Assembly: GCA_009701885.1 (NCBI GenBank)
Contig: WLJH01000007.1
Coordinates: 1 to 64,000 of the forward strand
Direction of reading: 5' to 3'
Source: Actinomycetota bacterium
Lineage (GTDB): Bacteria > Actinomycetota > Actinomycetes > Propionibacteriales > Nocardioidaceae
DNA: 64,000 nt
Part shown: in pieces, positions 8,007-16,541 of the stretch
Numbering within the stretch: position 1 is the stretch's first letter
Layout of the letters: each line of letters begins with the position of its first letter
Program-made: the position numbers and the translations under genes
Notes under the pieces: generated by a model
Seen by the model: the letters and a program-made list of their open reading frames with translations, nothing else
The model's database searches: none
Told to the model about the DNA's origin: nothing

Positions 8007-8605
8007 TGGCCTACCCCCATGGCGTCTCGGAGTCTGATGAGTCCGTCGCGGATCCGCGTCTTCGCGGTCCCGACGGGGAGCTGGAGCATGCTGGCGACCT
8101 CGGTGTGGGTGTAGCCGCCGAAGTACGCGAGCTCGACGGCCTCCCGCTGGACAGGGGTGAGGCTGGCGAGCGCGCCCCGCACACGACGGGCCTCCATGGA
8201 GGCGGTGGCCGCCTCCGCGGTGGAGTCGTGGTCGATGGGCTGGTTCTGCTGGTGGTACGAGGTGTCGCGCCGCGAGGAGGCCTCGGCGGAGCGGACCCGG
8301 TCGACCGCCTTGCGGTGGGTCACGGTGAGCAACCAGCTCAGCGCGGACCCTCGGTCGGCGTCGAAGCGTGCGGCGGTGCGCCACACGTCGAGGAAGGCCT
8401 CCTGGGTGACCTCCTCGGCCTGGGCCGGGTCGCGGACGACCCGCAGGGCCAGGCCGTGGACGCGAGCTGCTGTCGCGTCGTACAGCTGGGCGAAGGCCAC
8501 CTCGTCGCCCCGTGCGCTGGCGCGCAGCAGGGCGGCGAGGTCCGGCCCGGCCGGGGCTCCCGCAGCTGCGGGAGCCCCGGCGGGCAGGGACGTCGGCTCA
8601 GTCAT
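8003..8605 (-). CDS. sigK: ECF RNA polymerase sigma factor SigK
   Basis: A 200-residue ECF sigma factor. Region 2 lies at about 38-105 (ARVHGLALRVVRDPAQAEEV, QEAFLDVWR, SWLLTVTHRKAVDRVR). Region 4 lies at about 145-196 (LTPVQREAVELAYFGGYTHTEVA, LPVGTAKTRIRDGL). The AYFGGYTH segment and the RskA partner are characteristic of SigK. An Ala/Pro/Gly-rich stretch of about 20 residues precedes region 2. It lies 48 nt downstream of fasciclin 1, so it may be co-transcribed from the SigK-type promoter at 9351-9377, giving positive autoregulation. That link is inferred. Confidence 0.93.
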   Translation of the reverse strand: MTEPTSLPAGAPAAAGAPAGPDLAALLRASARGDEVAFAQLYDATAARVHGLALRVVRDPAQAEEVTQEAFLDVWRTAARFDADRGSALSWLLTVTHRKAVDRVRSAEASSRRDTSYHQQNQPIDHDSTAEAATASMEARRVRGALASLTPVQREAVELAYFGGYTHTEVASMLQLPVGTAKTRIRDGLIRLRDAMGVGQ

Positions 8606-8653
8606 GACGTCGATTGTCCCTGTCTTCGTACCGGTTCTGGAAGAGGCCCTGGA

Positions 8654-9295
8654 TCAGGAGGGCATGAGCACGGTGTCGATGACGTACACCGTGGCGTTGG
8701 CGGTGGGGATGTTGCCGCAGAGCACGTTGGCGTCGTTGACGGTCATGCCCTCGGTGTCGCCCTCGACGGTGACGGTGCCACCCTGCAGGGTCTCCTGCTC
8801 GCCCACGACGGCCTCGGGGTCGAGCTGGGCGCCCACCACGTGGTAGGTCAGGATCGAGGTGAGGAGCTCCTTGTCGGCGAGCACCGCGTTGAGGTCGGCC
8901 TCCGGGATGGCGGCGAACGCGTCGTCGGTGGGCGCGAAGACGGTGAGCGCCTCGGCGTCGTTCAGGGTGTCGACCAGGCCGGCCTCGCCCACGGCGGTCA
9001 CCAGGGTGCCGAGCAGCGGGTTGTTGGAGGCGGCGGTGGCGACCGGGTCGTCGACCATGCCGTCGAAGGAGCCCTGGCCGTTGGTGGGAACGGCGGAGCA
9101 GGCGTCGCCGAAGGTCTGGGCGCCGGCGCCCTCGGCCTCGGGCTCCTCCTCCTCGGCGGGGGCCGGAGCCTCCTCGGAGGTGGTCTCCTCGGCGGTGCTG
9201 GACTCGTCCTCGCTCGAGCAGGCGGTGAGGCCGATGGAGAGAGCGGCGAGGGTGGCGACGGAGGCGCCGGTGCGACGGAGGGTGGTGCGCTTCAT
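8654..9295 (-). CDS. Fasciclin-domain lipoprotein (MPT83/MPT70-like), copy 1
   Basis: A 213-residue secreted lipoprotein. The signal peptide ends in the lipobox LTACSS, followed by a Glu/Ala/Pro-rich linker (about 27-58) and one FAS1 domain. H1-type motif: TVFAPTDDAFAAIP. H2-type end: TYHVVGAQ. The domain closes with TVYVIDTVLMPS. In mycobacteria the fasciclins MPT70 and MPT83 are the best known SigK targets. The gene has its own SigK-type promoter (9351-9377) and a GAAAGGAAGG ribosome site. It is probably a surface adhesion or redox-responsive protein; the ligand is unknown. Confidence 0.93.
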   Translation of the reverse strand: MKRTTLRRTGASVATLAALSIGLTACSSEDESSTAEETTSEEAPAPAEEEEPEAEGAGAQTFGDACSAVPTNGQGSFDGMVDDPVATAASNNPLLGTLVTAVGEAGLVDTLNDAEALTVFAPTDDAFAAIPEADLNAVLADKELLTSILTYHVVGAQLDPEAVVGEQETLQGGTVTVEGDTEGMTVNDANVLCGNIPTANATVYVIDTVLMPS

Positions 9296-9350
9296 GGGAA
9301 GTGCCTTCCTTTCGGTGCAACCTGTGGCTGCGGGGGCTTGTCGGGAAGTG

Positions 9351-9377
9351 GTTCGGGGCTGGGGGGTATCCGGATGG
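9351..9377 (-). promoter_or_regulatory. SigK-type promoter of fasciclin 1
   Basis: Minus strand CCATCC (9377-9372), 15-nt spacer, CCGAAC (9356-9351). From memory, mycobacterial SigK promoters are CCATCC then CCGAAT with a spacer near 16 nt. The leader to the ATG at 9295 is about 48 nt and contains a good ribosome site. Confidence 0.75.
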
Positions 9378-9387
9378 GTGAGACAGG

Positions 9388-10974
9388 TCACGAAACGGTG
9401 ACCTGGAGGGACTGGATGCCCGAGGAGCCCTCCGGGAACGGCACGGCACGCACCGCGGTCTGGGTCTCGCCGTCGCCGCTGATGGCGCGCGCAGCGACGG
9501 TGTGGGAGCCCGGTCGGGCGTCCCAGCGGTAGAACCACTGGCGCCAGTAGTCGTTGCCGACGTCGGGACCCATCTCGGCGTCCTCCCAGGCCCCGCCGTC
9601 GATCTGGACCTGCACCGTGGCCACGCCACCGCGCTGCTGGGCCCACGCGACGCCGCCCACGAGCACCTCGCCGGCGTCCAGCTGGTCGAGCGCGCTGATG
9701 GTGTCGATGCGGGTGGAGATCTTGATGGGGGCGTCGGTGGCCCAGTCCCGCTCGGTCCAGTACGCCTCCTTCTCGGCGTACGTCGTCAGCGTGATGCGGG
9801 TGATCCACTTGGTGGCGCTGATGAAGCCGTAGAGGCCCGGCACGATCATCCGGGCGGGGAAGCCGTTGGCGCGCGGCAGCGCCTCGCCGTTCATGCCGAT
9901 CGCGATCATCGAGTCCCGGCCGTCGGTGGCGAGGTCCAGCGGCGTGGAGATGGTCATGCCGTCGAAGTCGGTGGAGAAGATCTGGTCCGCGTCCGGCCCG
10001 ACGCCTGCCAGGTCGAGGATGTCGGTGAGCCGGACGCCCAGCCAGCGTGCGCCGCCGACGAACTCGCCGCCCACGGAGTTGGAGACGCAGGTGAGCGTGA
10101 TGTCGCGCTCGATGAGGTCCATCTCGAGGAGGTCGTCGAAGGTCAGCACGACCTCGCGCTCGACGTCGCCGTCGATCGTGAGCGTCCAGCTCTCCAGGTC
10201 GACGACGGGCGTGTCGAGCCGGGTGTCGACTCGGTAGAAGTCCTCGTTGGCGATCCGCAGCGGGGTGATCCCGTCGACCTGGGCCTCCAGGCCCTCGGGG
10301 AAGGCCCCGGCCGGGTCGGTGGGCGCCGGGAGCGTGACGTCCTCGGGCCGGGCGCGGATGCTGCGGATCAGCTGGCCGGCGCTGGCCATCACGGTGGCGG
10401 CCAGGGCCAGCACGCCGGTGGCGATGAGGACGCCGCGGCGGCTGGCACCCGGCGTACGCGCCTCGGCGGGGGCGTCCGGGGCGCCCTCCGCGGCGAGCAT
10501 GGGGTGCGCCGCGTCGTCGGTGCGGGCCTCGTGGCCCGGGGTGGCGAGGCGGGCGAGCAGCAGCAGCGACCCGACCCCGACCACGCCGGTGGCGACGGTG
10601 GGCACGACGTCGAGCAGCTCGGCGCCCGGGCGGGTCATGACCGCGGTACCGGCGACCGCGACGAGCACGGCCTCGATCGCGGCACCCAGGACCAGCCGGC
10701 GGCGCGCGACCAGGCCCGCCACGGCCGCGAGGAGCAGGACACCGGCCATGACGCTGCCGATGAGGATCGGCTTGTCCGCGGTGCCGAACTGGGCGATCGC
10801 CCACTCCTTGACCGGGGTCGGGGTCAGGTCGATGACCGAGGACCCGACCGCCAGGACCGGGGAGGTGTCGACGTCGTCGAGGGAGGCGACGAGGTGTCCG
10901 GCGGCCGTGCCGGTGAGGGTGGAGAGCAGGCCGAAGCCGGCCCAGGTCAGGCGTCCGCGCAGGGTGGGGCTCAT
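9388..10974 (-). CDS. Membrane-anchored molybdopterin-dependent oxidoreductase (sulfite oxidase family)
   Basis: A 528-residue protein. Four to five hydrophobic segments (about 10-30, 72-92, 98-114, 122-142, 182-200) precede an extracytoplasmic sulfite-oxidase-type domain from about 210. The molybdenum-ligating cysteine is Cys296 in DITLTCVSNSVGGEF. NGFPARMIVPGLYG and the C-terminal dimerisation domain with QIDGGAW and WFYRWDA follow. It resembles YedY/MsrP-like or sulfite-oxidase-like enzymes, and the substrate is unknown. It is the first gene of the SigK block. Its ATG has no ribosome site but sits 7 nt after a CCGAAC hexamer. Confidence 0.9.
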   Translation of the reverse strand: MSPTLRGRLTWAGFGLLSTLTGTAAGHLVASLDDVDTSPVLAVGSSVIDLTPTPVKEWAIAQFGTADKPILIGSVMAGVLLLAAVAGLVARRRLVLGAAIEAVLVAVAGTAVMTRPGAELLDVVPTVATGVVGVGSLLLLARLATPGHEARTDDAAHPMLAAEGAPDAPAEARTPGASRRGVLIATGVLALAATVMASAGQLIRSIRARPEDVTLPAPTDPAGAFPEGLEAQVDGITPLRIANEDFYRVDTRLDTPVVDLESWTLTIDGDVEREVVLTFDDLLEMDLIERDITLTCVSNSVGGEFVGGARWLGVRLTDILDLAGVGPDADQIFSTDFDGMTISTPLDLATDGRDSMIAIGMNGEALPRANGFPARMIVPGLYGFISATKWITRITLTTYAEKEAYWTERDWATDAPIKISTRIDTISALDQLDAGEVLVGGVAWAQQRGGVATVQVQIDGGAWEDAEMGPDVGNDYWRQWFYRWDARPGSHTVAARAISGDGETQTAVRAVPFPEGSSGIQSLQVTVS

Positions 10975-10981
10975 AGGAGGT

Positions 10982-11008
10982 GTTCGGAGCGGTCACCCGT
11001 TGCGACGG
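10982..11008 (-). promoter_or_regulatory. Candidate SigK-type promoter, leaderless
   Basis: Minus strand CCGTCG (11008-11003; 4 of 6 match to CCATCC), 15-nt spacer, CCGAAC (10987-10982), then 7 nt to the ATG at 10974. The -10 is identical to that of fasciclin 1 and the -35 is degenerate, so the call is weaker. Confidence 0.5.
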
Positions 11009-11068
11009 GGGGCCGGCCGTGTGACCTCGGACCGGCGCGTCCTCCCGGAACGATGCGCCGGCTCGGGC

Positions 11069-11866
11069 TCAGTGCTTGCGGGACAGGAAGGCCGTCATGG
11101 CCTCCTTGGCCTCCTCGCTGCCGAAGAGCCGGGCCGACAGCGCGGCGACGTCGGCGCCGTGGGCGTCGAGGTGCGCCACCAGGGGAGCGGTGAGCAGCCG
11201 CTTGGTCTCGCGCAGCCCCTGGGGCGCGCCGGTGGCGAGGGACGTCGTGACCTCGCGTACGGCGTCGTCGAGCTGCTCGTCGGCGACGACGCGGGTCACG
11301 AGCCCGTGCTCGAGGGCCTCCTGGGCGGAGAAGACCTCGCCGCCCAGGGCCGTCAGGGCCGCACCGCGCTGGGTCATCCGCTGGAAGACCGTCAGCGAGA
11401 TCGCGGCCGGTGCCAGGCCGAGCTTGACCTCGGTGAGCGCGAAGCTCGCGCGCTCGGCCGCGACCACCACGTCGGCAGCGGCGACGATGCCGGTGCCACC
11501 CGCGCGGACCGGGCCCTGCAGGCGGCAGACGACCGGCTTGGGGTGCGTCAGGATCGCGCGCTGCAGCCGCACGATCTCCAGGGCGCCCTGCTCCATCGAG
11601 CCGCTCGCGGCCTCGGAGAGGTCCGCGCCGGAGCAGAAGACCGATCCCGTGGCCGCGATGACGACCACCCGGGCCGCGTCGTCGGCCGCGGCCCGCTCGA
11701 GGGCCTCGAACAGCCCCGTCACCAGCGCCCGGGAGAGCGCGTTGCGGTTGTGCGGGGAGTCGAGGGTGATGGTCGCGACGCCGTCGCTGACGTCGTACCC
11801 GACCTGCGGCTGGGCCGGCTCCTGGGCCTGCTGCTGGGCCTCGTGCTGGGGCTGCTCGTCGCTCAT
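11069..11866 (-). CDS. Enoyl-CoA hydratase/isomerase family protein
   Basis: A 265-residue crotonase-fold protein. A Gln/Glu-rich tail precedes the domain. The oxyanion-hole segments are FCSGADLSEAA and GPVRAGGTGIVAA, followed by SFALTEVKLGLAPAAIS. The second catalytic Glu of true hydratases is expected in the helix after the second oxyanion strand and is not obvious here, so the reaction on the acyl-CoA is uncertain. ATG at 11866 is preferred over 11875 because CAGGAT lies 7 nt upstream (leaderless spacing). It stands alone; fatty-acid or aromatic acyl-CoA degradation is the likely setting. Confidence 0.85.
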   Translation of the reverse strand: MSDEQPQHEAQQQAQEPAQPQVGYDVSDGVATITLDSPHNRNALSRALVTGLFEALERAAADDAARVVVIAATGSVFCSGADLSEAASGSMEQGALEIVRLQRAILTHPKPVVCRLQGPVRAGGTGIVAAADVVVAAERASFALTEVKLGLAPAAISLTVFQRMTQRGAALTALGGEVFSAQEALEHGLVTRVVADEQLDDAVREVTTSLATGAPQGLRETKRLLTAPLVAHLDAHGADVAALSARLFGSEEAKEAMTAFLSRKH

Positions 11867-11909
11867 GGGCCGCATCCTGCCCGACCGCTGTGCCGCCGGG
11901 CTGCGGGGT

Positions 11910-13499
11910 TCAGGCCGAGGGGTGGGGCAGCGGGCCGAACGTCCGGTTGCAGTCGGCCGGGCCGGCGCAGTCCTGCAGGAGCCGGGTGCGGCGGGCCAGC
12001 TCGGCCCGCAGCGGGGCGTAGTCGGGGTCGTCCGCGACCGAGCGCAGCTGGTAGGGGTCGCGCTCGCGGTCGTAGAGCTCGACGAACCCGTCGTGGTACC
12101 GGACGTAGGTGTAGCGGGCGGTCCGGACGCCGCGGTAGAGCCAGCCCCGCGGGCCGGTCTCGGGCTTGTAGGCGCCGCCCTGGATCAGCACGCCGCCCGG
12201 GTGCAGGGGCTCCTCGGTCTCCCCGCGCCAGGTCGGCAGCAGGGAGACCCCGTCGAGGACCCGGTCGGTCTGCGCGTCGGCGATGTCGAGGAAGGTCGGG
12301 GCCAGGTCGACGATCGTGGCGATGGAGTCGGTCGTGGCTCCCGCGGGGACACCCGGCCCGCGCACGAGCATCGGGGTGCGGAGGTTCTCCTCGTAGGGCA
12401 GGGTCTTGCCGAACCAGCGGTGCTCGCCGAGCTGGTAGCCGTTGTCGGTCACGAAGACGATGTAGGTGTTGTCCAGCTCCCCGTCCAGCTCCAGCTGCAC
12501 GACGAGCCGGGCCAGGGCGTCGTCGACCGAGGCGAGCGCGGCGCCGCGGGCCTGCTGGATCCTCATGACCTTCTGCGTGCTCGACATCCGCTGCTTGCGG
12601 ACGAGGCACTGCTTGTCGGAGACGTCGCGCTCGTTGAAGGACGGCTTCTGCGTGACCTCGCGCGCCATCTGCTGTGCCAGCACCTCGTGCGGTGCGCGTC
12701 CGGCGAGGCGGGACAGGGCGCGGTAGCCCGGGGACATCTTGGGCGGCCCGTTCTTGCACGAGGCGTCGTCGCAGCCCTCCCGGCCCTTCGAGGGGTGCGG
12801 CGCGAAGTGGCTGACCCACATGAAGAACGGCGCGTCGTAGCTGCTGAGCTGGTGGGCGTATTCGACGGCCTTCTGGGACAGGTAGTCGGTGTAGTACCCC
12901 GGCACCCGCTCGACCGTGCCGTTGTCGTACTGCACGAACTTGTAGTAGTCGGCGTACCCGTGGCTGGTGGCGTTGAAGAGCGTCCAGCCCGGGTCGCGGC
13001 CGTAGTCGAGGCTGTAGCCGTTGAGCATCTTGCCGAGGAAGGCGGTGTTGTAGCCCGCGGCCGACAGGTCGGTCCCGATGGTCGAGGAGTTGTCGAACGA
13101 GGCGTAGCCGCCCTGCGGCGGGAAGTTCGTGCGGACGCCGTTGTTCTGCGCGAGCTGGCCGGTCATGATCTCGGCGCGCGCCGGGCAGCAGAGCGGGTGC
13201 GGGGTGATCGCCTCGGTGAAGGTCAGACCCTGCTCGCCGAGGAGCTCGTTGGTCTTGGGCAGGAAGACCATCTCGTCCAGGCGCTGGTCGTCGGTGGTGA
13301 ACAGCACGATGTTGGGGCGCTCGTCGGCCGGGGCGCGGACCGGGGCCTGCGCGGTGGCGCTCACGGCCAGCGGCTCGCCGGCCGGGGCCGGGCGGCTCAT
13401 CGTCGAGGCGGCCAGCGCGAGGGTCGTCACGATCGCCAGCAGCACGGCGACGGCCGGCACCGAGCGGTGCAGCCTCGGCGGCGACAGGGACGGGCTCAC
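11910..13499 (-). CDS. Secreted type I sulfatase
   Basis: About 529 residues. An N-terminal signal or anchor (SVPAVAVLLAIVTTLALAAS) is followed by the sulfatase fold. Metal-binding start: PNIVLFTTDDQ. Formylglycine motif: CCPAR in HPLCCPARAEIMTGQL, a cysteine-type C-x-P-x-R. Second metal site: FVTDNGYQLGEHRWFGK. The C-terminus has ELYDRERDPYQLRSVADDP, typical of the family. It should hydrolyse a sulfate ester outside the cell after FGE-dependent maturation. GTG at 13499 is chosen; GTG at 13523 is equally in frame, and neither has a strong ribosome site. Confidence 0.88.
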   Translation of the reverse strand: MSPSLSPPRLHRSVPAVAVLLAIVTTLALAASTMSRPAPAGEPLAVSATAQAPVRAPADERPNIVLFTTDDQRLDEMVFLPKTNELLGEQGLTFTEAITPHPLCCPARAEIMTGQLAQNNGVRTNFPPQGGYASFDNSSTIGTDLSAAGYNTAFLGKMLNGYSLDYGRDPGWTLFNATSHGYADYYKFVQYDNGTVERVPGYYTDYLSQKAVEYAHQLSSYDAPFFMWVSHFAPHPSKGREGCDDASCKNGPPKMSPGYRALSRLAGRAPHEVLAQQMAREVTQKPSFNERDVSDKQCLVRKQRMSSTQKVMRIQQARGAALASVDDALARLVVQLELDGELDNTYIVFVTDNGYQLGEHRWFGKTLPYEENLRTPMLVRGPGVPAGATTDSIATIVDLAPTFLDIADAQTDRVLDGVSLLPTWRGETEEPLHPGGVLIQGGAYKPETGPRGWLYRGVRTARYTYVRYHDGFVELYDRERDPYQLRSVADDPDYAPLRAELARRTRLLQDCAGPADCNRTFGPLPHPSA

Positions 13500-13681
13500 G
13501 GGGGGCGAGCGTACCGACGTCACCCCCGGACCACCGCTTCGGCGACGGGTGCGGACCAGGGGTCCGGACGGGTGCCTGGCCGCGTCCGGGCACCCGCGTG
13601 AGCAGTCCCACAGCACTCGCGGCGACAGCCCGTGGGAATCGGTGCGGACCGCCGGCGGCGTACGGGTAAAGTCGGGTGCTT

Positions 13682-13715
13682 GCCCCGGCCCAGGCCGGGG
13701 CCGGTTGTCCACCGG
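13682..13715 (+). promoter_or_regulatory. Leader hairpins upstream of the HelD-like gene
   Basis: GCCCCGGCC and GGCCGGGGC (13682-13690 and 13693-13701) form a 9-bp hairpin, followed by CCGGT/ACCGG at 13701-13715. A TAAAGT hexamer at 13667-13672 could be the -10. Antibiotic-responsive elements precede some actinobacterial HelR genes, but the known palindrome (CTTGC-R-GCAAG core) is not seen here. Confidence 0.35.
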
Positions 13716-13758
13716 TGCCACCGGCGGACCTGGGCTGTCGACAAGGGGAGCGGACGCG

Positions 13759-15948
13759 GTGAGCGAGGACCTCGCGGCAACGGAGATCGCGCGGGAGCAG
13801 GAGTACGTCGACGCGGTGTACGTGCAGCTCGGCGCCTCGGCGGAGGCGGCGCAGCGGCTGGCCCGGGAGGGCCACGACCGTGCTCGGCTCGGGCACGAGG
13901 GCGGGTTGGTCGAGCGCGACGCGATGGTCTTCCAGGCCGCCAAGCGGATCGCCCAGCTCGACGCCGCCCACGAGGGGCTGGTCTTCGGCCGCCTCGACCT
14001 GATCCCCGACCTCGACCCCGAGCCGCGGTACGTCGGGCGGATCGGCCTGCGCAACGCCGAGCGAGACAGCCTCCTCATCGACTGGCGCGCCCCGGCCGCC
14101 GCGGTGTTCTACCAGGCCACGGCCGCGGAGCCGCACGGCGTCGTACGCCGCCGGGTGCTGCGCTGCACCGGCCCGAGGGTCGTCGGGGTCGAGGACGAGC
14201 TGCTCGACGCCGACGCGCTCGAGACCCACGACCTCGACCTGCCCGTCGTCGGCGAGGGCGCGCTGATGGCGCAGCTCTCCCGGGCCCGCGACCGCACGAT
14301 GCACTCGATCGTCGCCACCATCCAGGCCGAGCAGGACAAGGCGATCCGCGCGCCCGCCAAGGGCGTCGTCACCATCTCCGGCGGCCCCGGGGTCGGCAAG
14401 ACGGTCGTCGCGCTGCACCGCGCGGCGTACCTGCTCTACAACGACCGCCGGCGCTACGAGTCCGGCGGCGTGCTGGTCGTCGGGCCCAGCGGCGTCTTCA
14501 TGCGTTACATCGAGCGGGTGCTGCCCTCCCTCGGCGAGACCGCCGTGGCGCTGCGCTCGCTCGGCGAGGTCGTCGACGGGGTCCGCGCGACCCGGCCGGA
14601 CGAGCCCGCCGTCGCCGACGTGAAGGGCTCGGCGCGGATGGCCGAGGTGCTGCGCCGCGCCGCCCGCCAGCAGGCGCCCGGTAGCCCGACCTCCTTCCGG
14701 CTCTTCTGGTACGACGACGTGCTGACCCTCGACCGCGGCAACCTCGGCAAGGTGCGGCGCTCGCTGATGTCCCAGGGCCGCCGCAACCGTCAGCTGCCGC
14801 GGGTGCCCCAGGCGCTGCTGGACGTCCTCTGGCGCCAGGTGCGCAGCGAGCGCGGGCGCGAGCGCGGCCGCGAGAAGTTCAACGAGGACCTGCTCGGCGA
14901 TACCCGGTTCCTGCAGTTCGTCGCGGACTGGTGGCCGCCGCTGGAGGCCCGCGAGGTGCTGGAGTGGCTGCGCGACCCCGAGCTGCTCGCCCGGGTCGCC
15001 GAGGGGCTGCTCTCCGCCGAGGAGCAGCGGCTGCTGGTCAAGTCGTGGTCGGGCGCCTCCGACCTGTCGGTCCAGGACGTCCCCCTCCTCGACGAGCTGC
15101 GGTACGCCGTCGGCGACGTGCCCCAGCGCACCGACGACGAGACCTCGCTCGACGACACGGGGCTGCTCGAGGGCGGCCACAGCGTCGCGGAGCTGATGAC
15201 CGCCGCCGACCGCGAGTTCGCGACCGGCCGCGCCTGGCAGCCGCCGACCCACCGGATCGAGGACGACCCCTACGCCCACGTCCTCGTCGACGAGGCCCAG
15301 GACCTCACGCCCATGCAGTGGCGGATGGTCGGGCGCCGCGGGCGGACCGCGACCTGGACCATCGTCGGCGACCCCGCCCAGTCCTCCTGGCCGGTGCCGG
15401 CCGAGTCCGCGGCCGCCCGGGCCGAGGCGCTCGAGGGCAAACCGGTCCACGAGTTCCACCTCTCGACCAACTACCGCAACTCCTCGGAGATCTACGCCTT
15501 CGCGGCCGCCTACGCCCAGCGCGTCGGCCTCGACGCCGACCTCCCGACGGCCGTCCGGTCCACCGGCGTCGAGCCGGTCGAGGTCGTCGACGCCCCCGAC
15601 CTGGAGGCCGCCGTGCGCGCCGCGGTCGGTGACGTGGTCGAGAAGGTCGCCGGCACCGTCGGCATCGTGGTGCCCTCGGCCCGCCGCTCCGAGGTCAACG
15701 CCTGGCTGGCCTCCTGGCCCGAGCACGCCGAGCACGCTTCAGGTGCGCGTGCCGCGGTGGACTCCTCGGTCACCCCGTCCGGGGACGACCGGGTCGTCGT
15801 GCTCACCGGGCTGGACACCAAGGGCCTGGAGTTCGACGCGATCGTGGTCGTGCGACCGCAGGAGATCGAGGACGAGTCGCAGACCGGCCGCGCCACGCTC
15901 TACGTCGTGCTCACCCGCGCCACGCAGCTGCTCACGACCGTCTCCTGA
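13759..15948 (+). CDS. HelD/HelR-like RNA polymerase-recycling ATPase (UvrD-type superfamily 1)
   Basis: 729 residues. An N-terminal coiled-coil-prone arm (EIAREQEYVDAVYVQLG) precedes helicase motifs: Walker A SGGPGVGKTVV at about 207-217, Walker B HVLVDEAQDLTPMQW, Q/R motifs HEFHLSTNYRNSSEIYAFA, and a C-terminal VLTGLDTKGLEFDAIVVV and TLYVVLTRATQLL. This architecture matches HelD-like factors, which displace stalled or rifamycin-bound RNA polymerase, rather than DNA-unwinding UvrD. GTG at 13759 has AAGGGGAG 8 nt upstream. It is a single gene, diverging from the sulfatase. Confidence 0.88.
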   Translation: MSEDLAATEIAREQEYVDAVYVQLGASAEAAQRLAREGHDRARLGHEGGLVERDAMVFQAAKRIAQLDAAHEGLVFGRLDLIPDLDPEPRYVGRIGLRNAERDSLLIDWRAPAAAVFYQATAAEPHGVVRRRVLRCTGPRVVGVEDELLDADALETHDLDLPVVGEGALMAQLSRARDRTMHSIVATIQAEQDKAIRAPAKGVVTISGGPGVGKTVVALHRAAYLLYNDRRRYESGGVLVVGPSGVFMRYIERVLPSLGETAVALRSLGEVVDGVRATRPDEPAVADVKGSARMAEVLRRAARQQAPGSPTSFRLFWYDDVLTLDRGNLGKVRRSLMSQGRRNRQLPRVPQALLDVLWRQVRSERGRERGREKFNEDLLGDTRFLQFVADWWPPLEAREVLEWLRDPELLARVAEGLLSAEEQRLLVKSWSGASDLSVQDVPLLDELRYAVGDVPQRTDDETSLDDTGLLEGGHSVAELMTAADREFATGRAWQPPTHRIEDDPYAHVLVDEAQDLTPMQWRMVGRRGRTATWTIVGDPAQSSWPVPAESAAARAEALEGKPVHEFHLSTNYRNSSEIYAFAAAYAQRVGLDADLPTAVRSTGVEPVEVVDAPDLEAAVRAAVGDVVEKVAGTVGIVVPSARRSEVNAWLASWPEHAEHASGARAAVDSSVTPSGDDRVVVLTGLDTKGLEFDAIVVVRPQEIEDESQTGRATLYVVLTRATQLLTTVS

Positions 15949-15993
15949 CCCGTCCGTCCTTCACCGGGTGCGACCCCGAGTGGACGAGCGGAC

Positions 15994-16014
15994 AGGTCTT
16001 TCCGTGAAAGACCT
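15994..16014. terminator. Bidirectional hairpin between convergent genes
   Basis: AGGTCTTTC and GAAAGACCT form a 9-bp stem with a 3-nt loop, extended outward by CGAGC/GCTCG with a small bulge. It separates the HelD-like gene from the convergent lipoprotein gene. Confidence 0.7.
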
Positions 16015-16046
16015 GCTCGCTCGGCGGGGGACGGTGGGCCGGCTGC

Positions 16047-16496
16047 TCAGAACTGCGAGCAGTCGACCTCCTCGCCGTCGTACCGCAGGACGACCTTCGG
16101 GTCGTCGGCCAGGGCGCCGGCGGCCCCGAGCGCGATCTGGCACTTGCTGAGCGCCTCGGCGGGGTCGCCGTCCATGTCGACGAGGAGGACGCTGCCGTCG
16201 ACCTCGTACGCGGTCGCGCCGGCGACCACCGACACGATGCCCTGGCCGACCGCGTCGAGGACCGTGTCGTCCTCGAGTGCGTCGAGGCTGTCGAGCGCGG
16301 CATCGATCTCCTCGTCGGTCGCGTCGACGGCGCCGTCGGCGGCCTCCGAGGCGGAGTCGAGCGCCTCGGACACGGCGTCGGCCGCGTCGGCGACCTCGGA
16401 GGAGTCGTCGCCGCAGGCGGAGACGGAGAGCAGGAGCAGGGGCAGCGCGGCCACGGCCGCGAGCGCGCGGCGGGTGCGGAGGGGGGAGGGAGTCAT
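16047..16496 (-). CDS. Small Asp/Ala-rich lipoprotein
   Basis: A 149-residue protein with a lipobox SVSAC at the end of a clear signal peptide. A strongly acidic, Ala/Asp/Ser-rich helical stretch (about 30-75) follows. The C-terminal part contains GATAYEVDGSVLLVDMDGDPAEALSKCQIAL and ends VDCSQF. Two late cysteines may form a disulfide. The function is unknown. ATG at 16496 is preferred because the signal peptide then starts normally and CACGAT lies 6 nt before it, leaderless spacing. Confidence 0.75.
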   Translation of the reverse strand: MTPSPLRTRRALAAVAALPLLLLSVSACGDDSSEVADAADAVSEALDSASEAADGAVDATDEEIDAALDSLDALEDDTVLDAVGQGIVSVVAGATAYEVDGSVLLVDMDGDPAEALSKCQIALGAAGALADDPKVVLRYDGEEVDCSQF

Positions 16497-16541
16497 GGGC
16501 CCATCGTGGCGAAGCCGCCCGAGGGTGGGTATCGGCAAGAA

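Noticed and set aside
13682..13701. Rifamycin-associated element upstream of the HelD-like gene
   Set aside because: The palindrome present is GCCCCGGCC-type and lacks the CTTGC/GCAAG core that I recall for that element.
11863..15735. Minus-strand open frame of 1290 codons spanning the sulfatase and HelD-like genes
   Set aside because: It crosses two well supported genes in other frames and shows only low-complexity residues.
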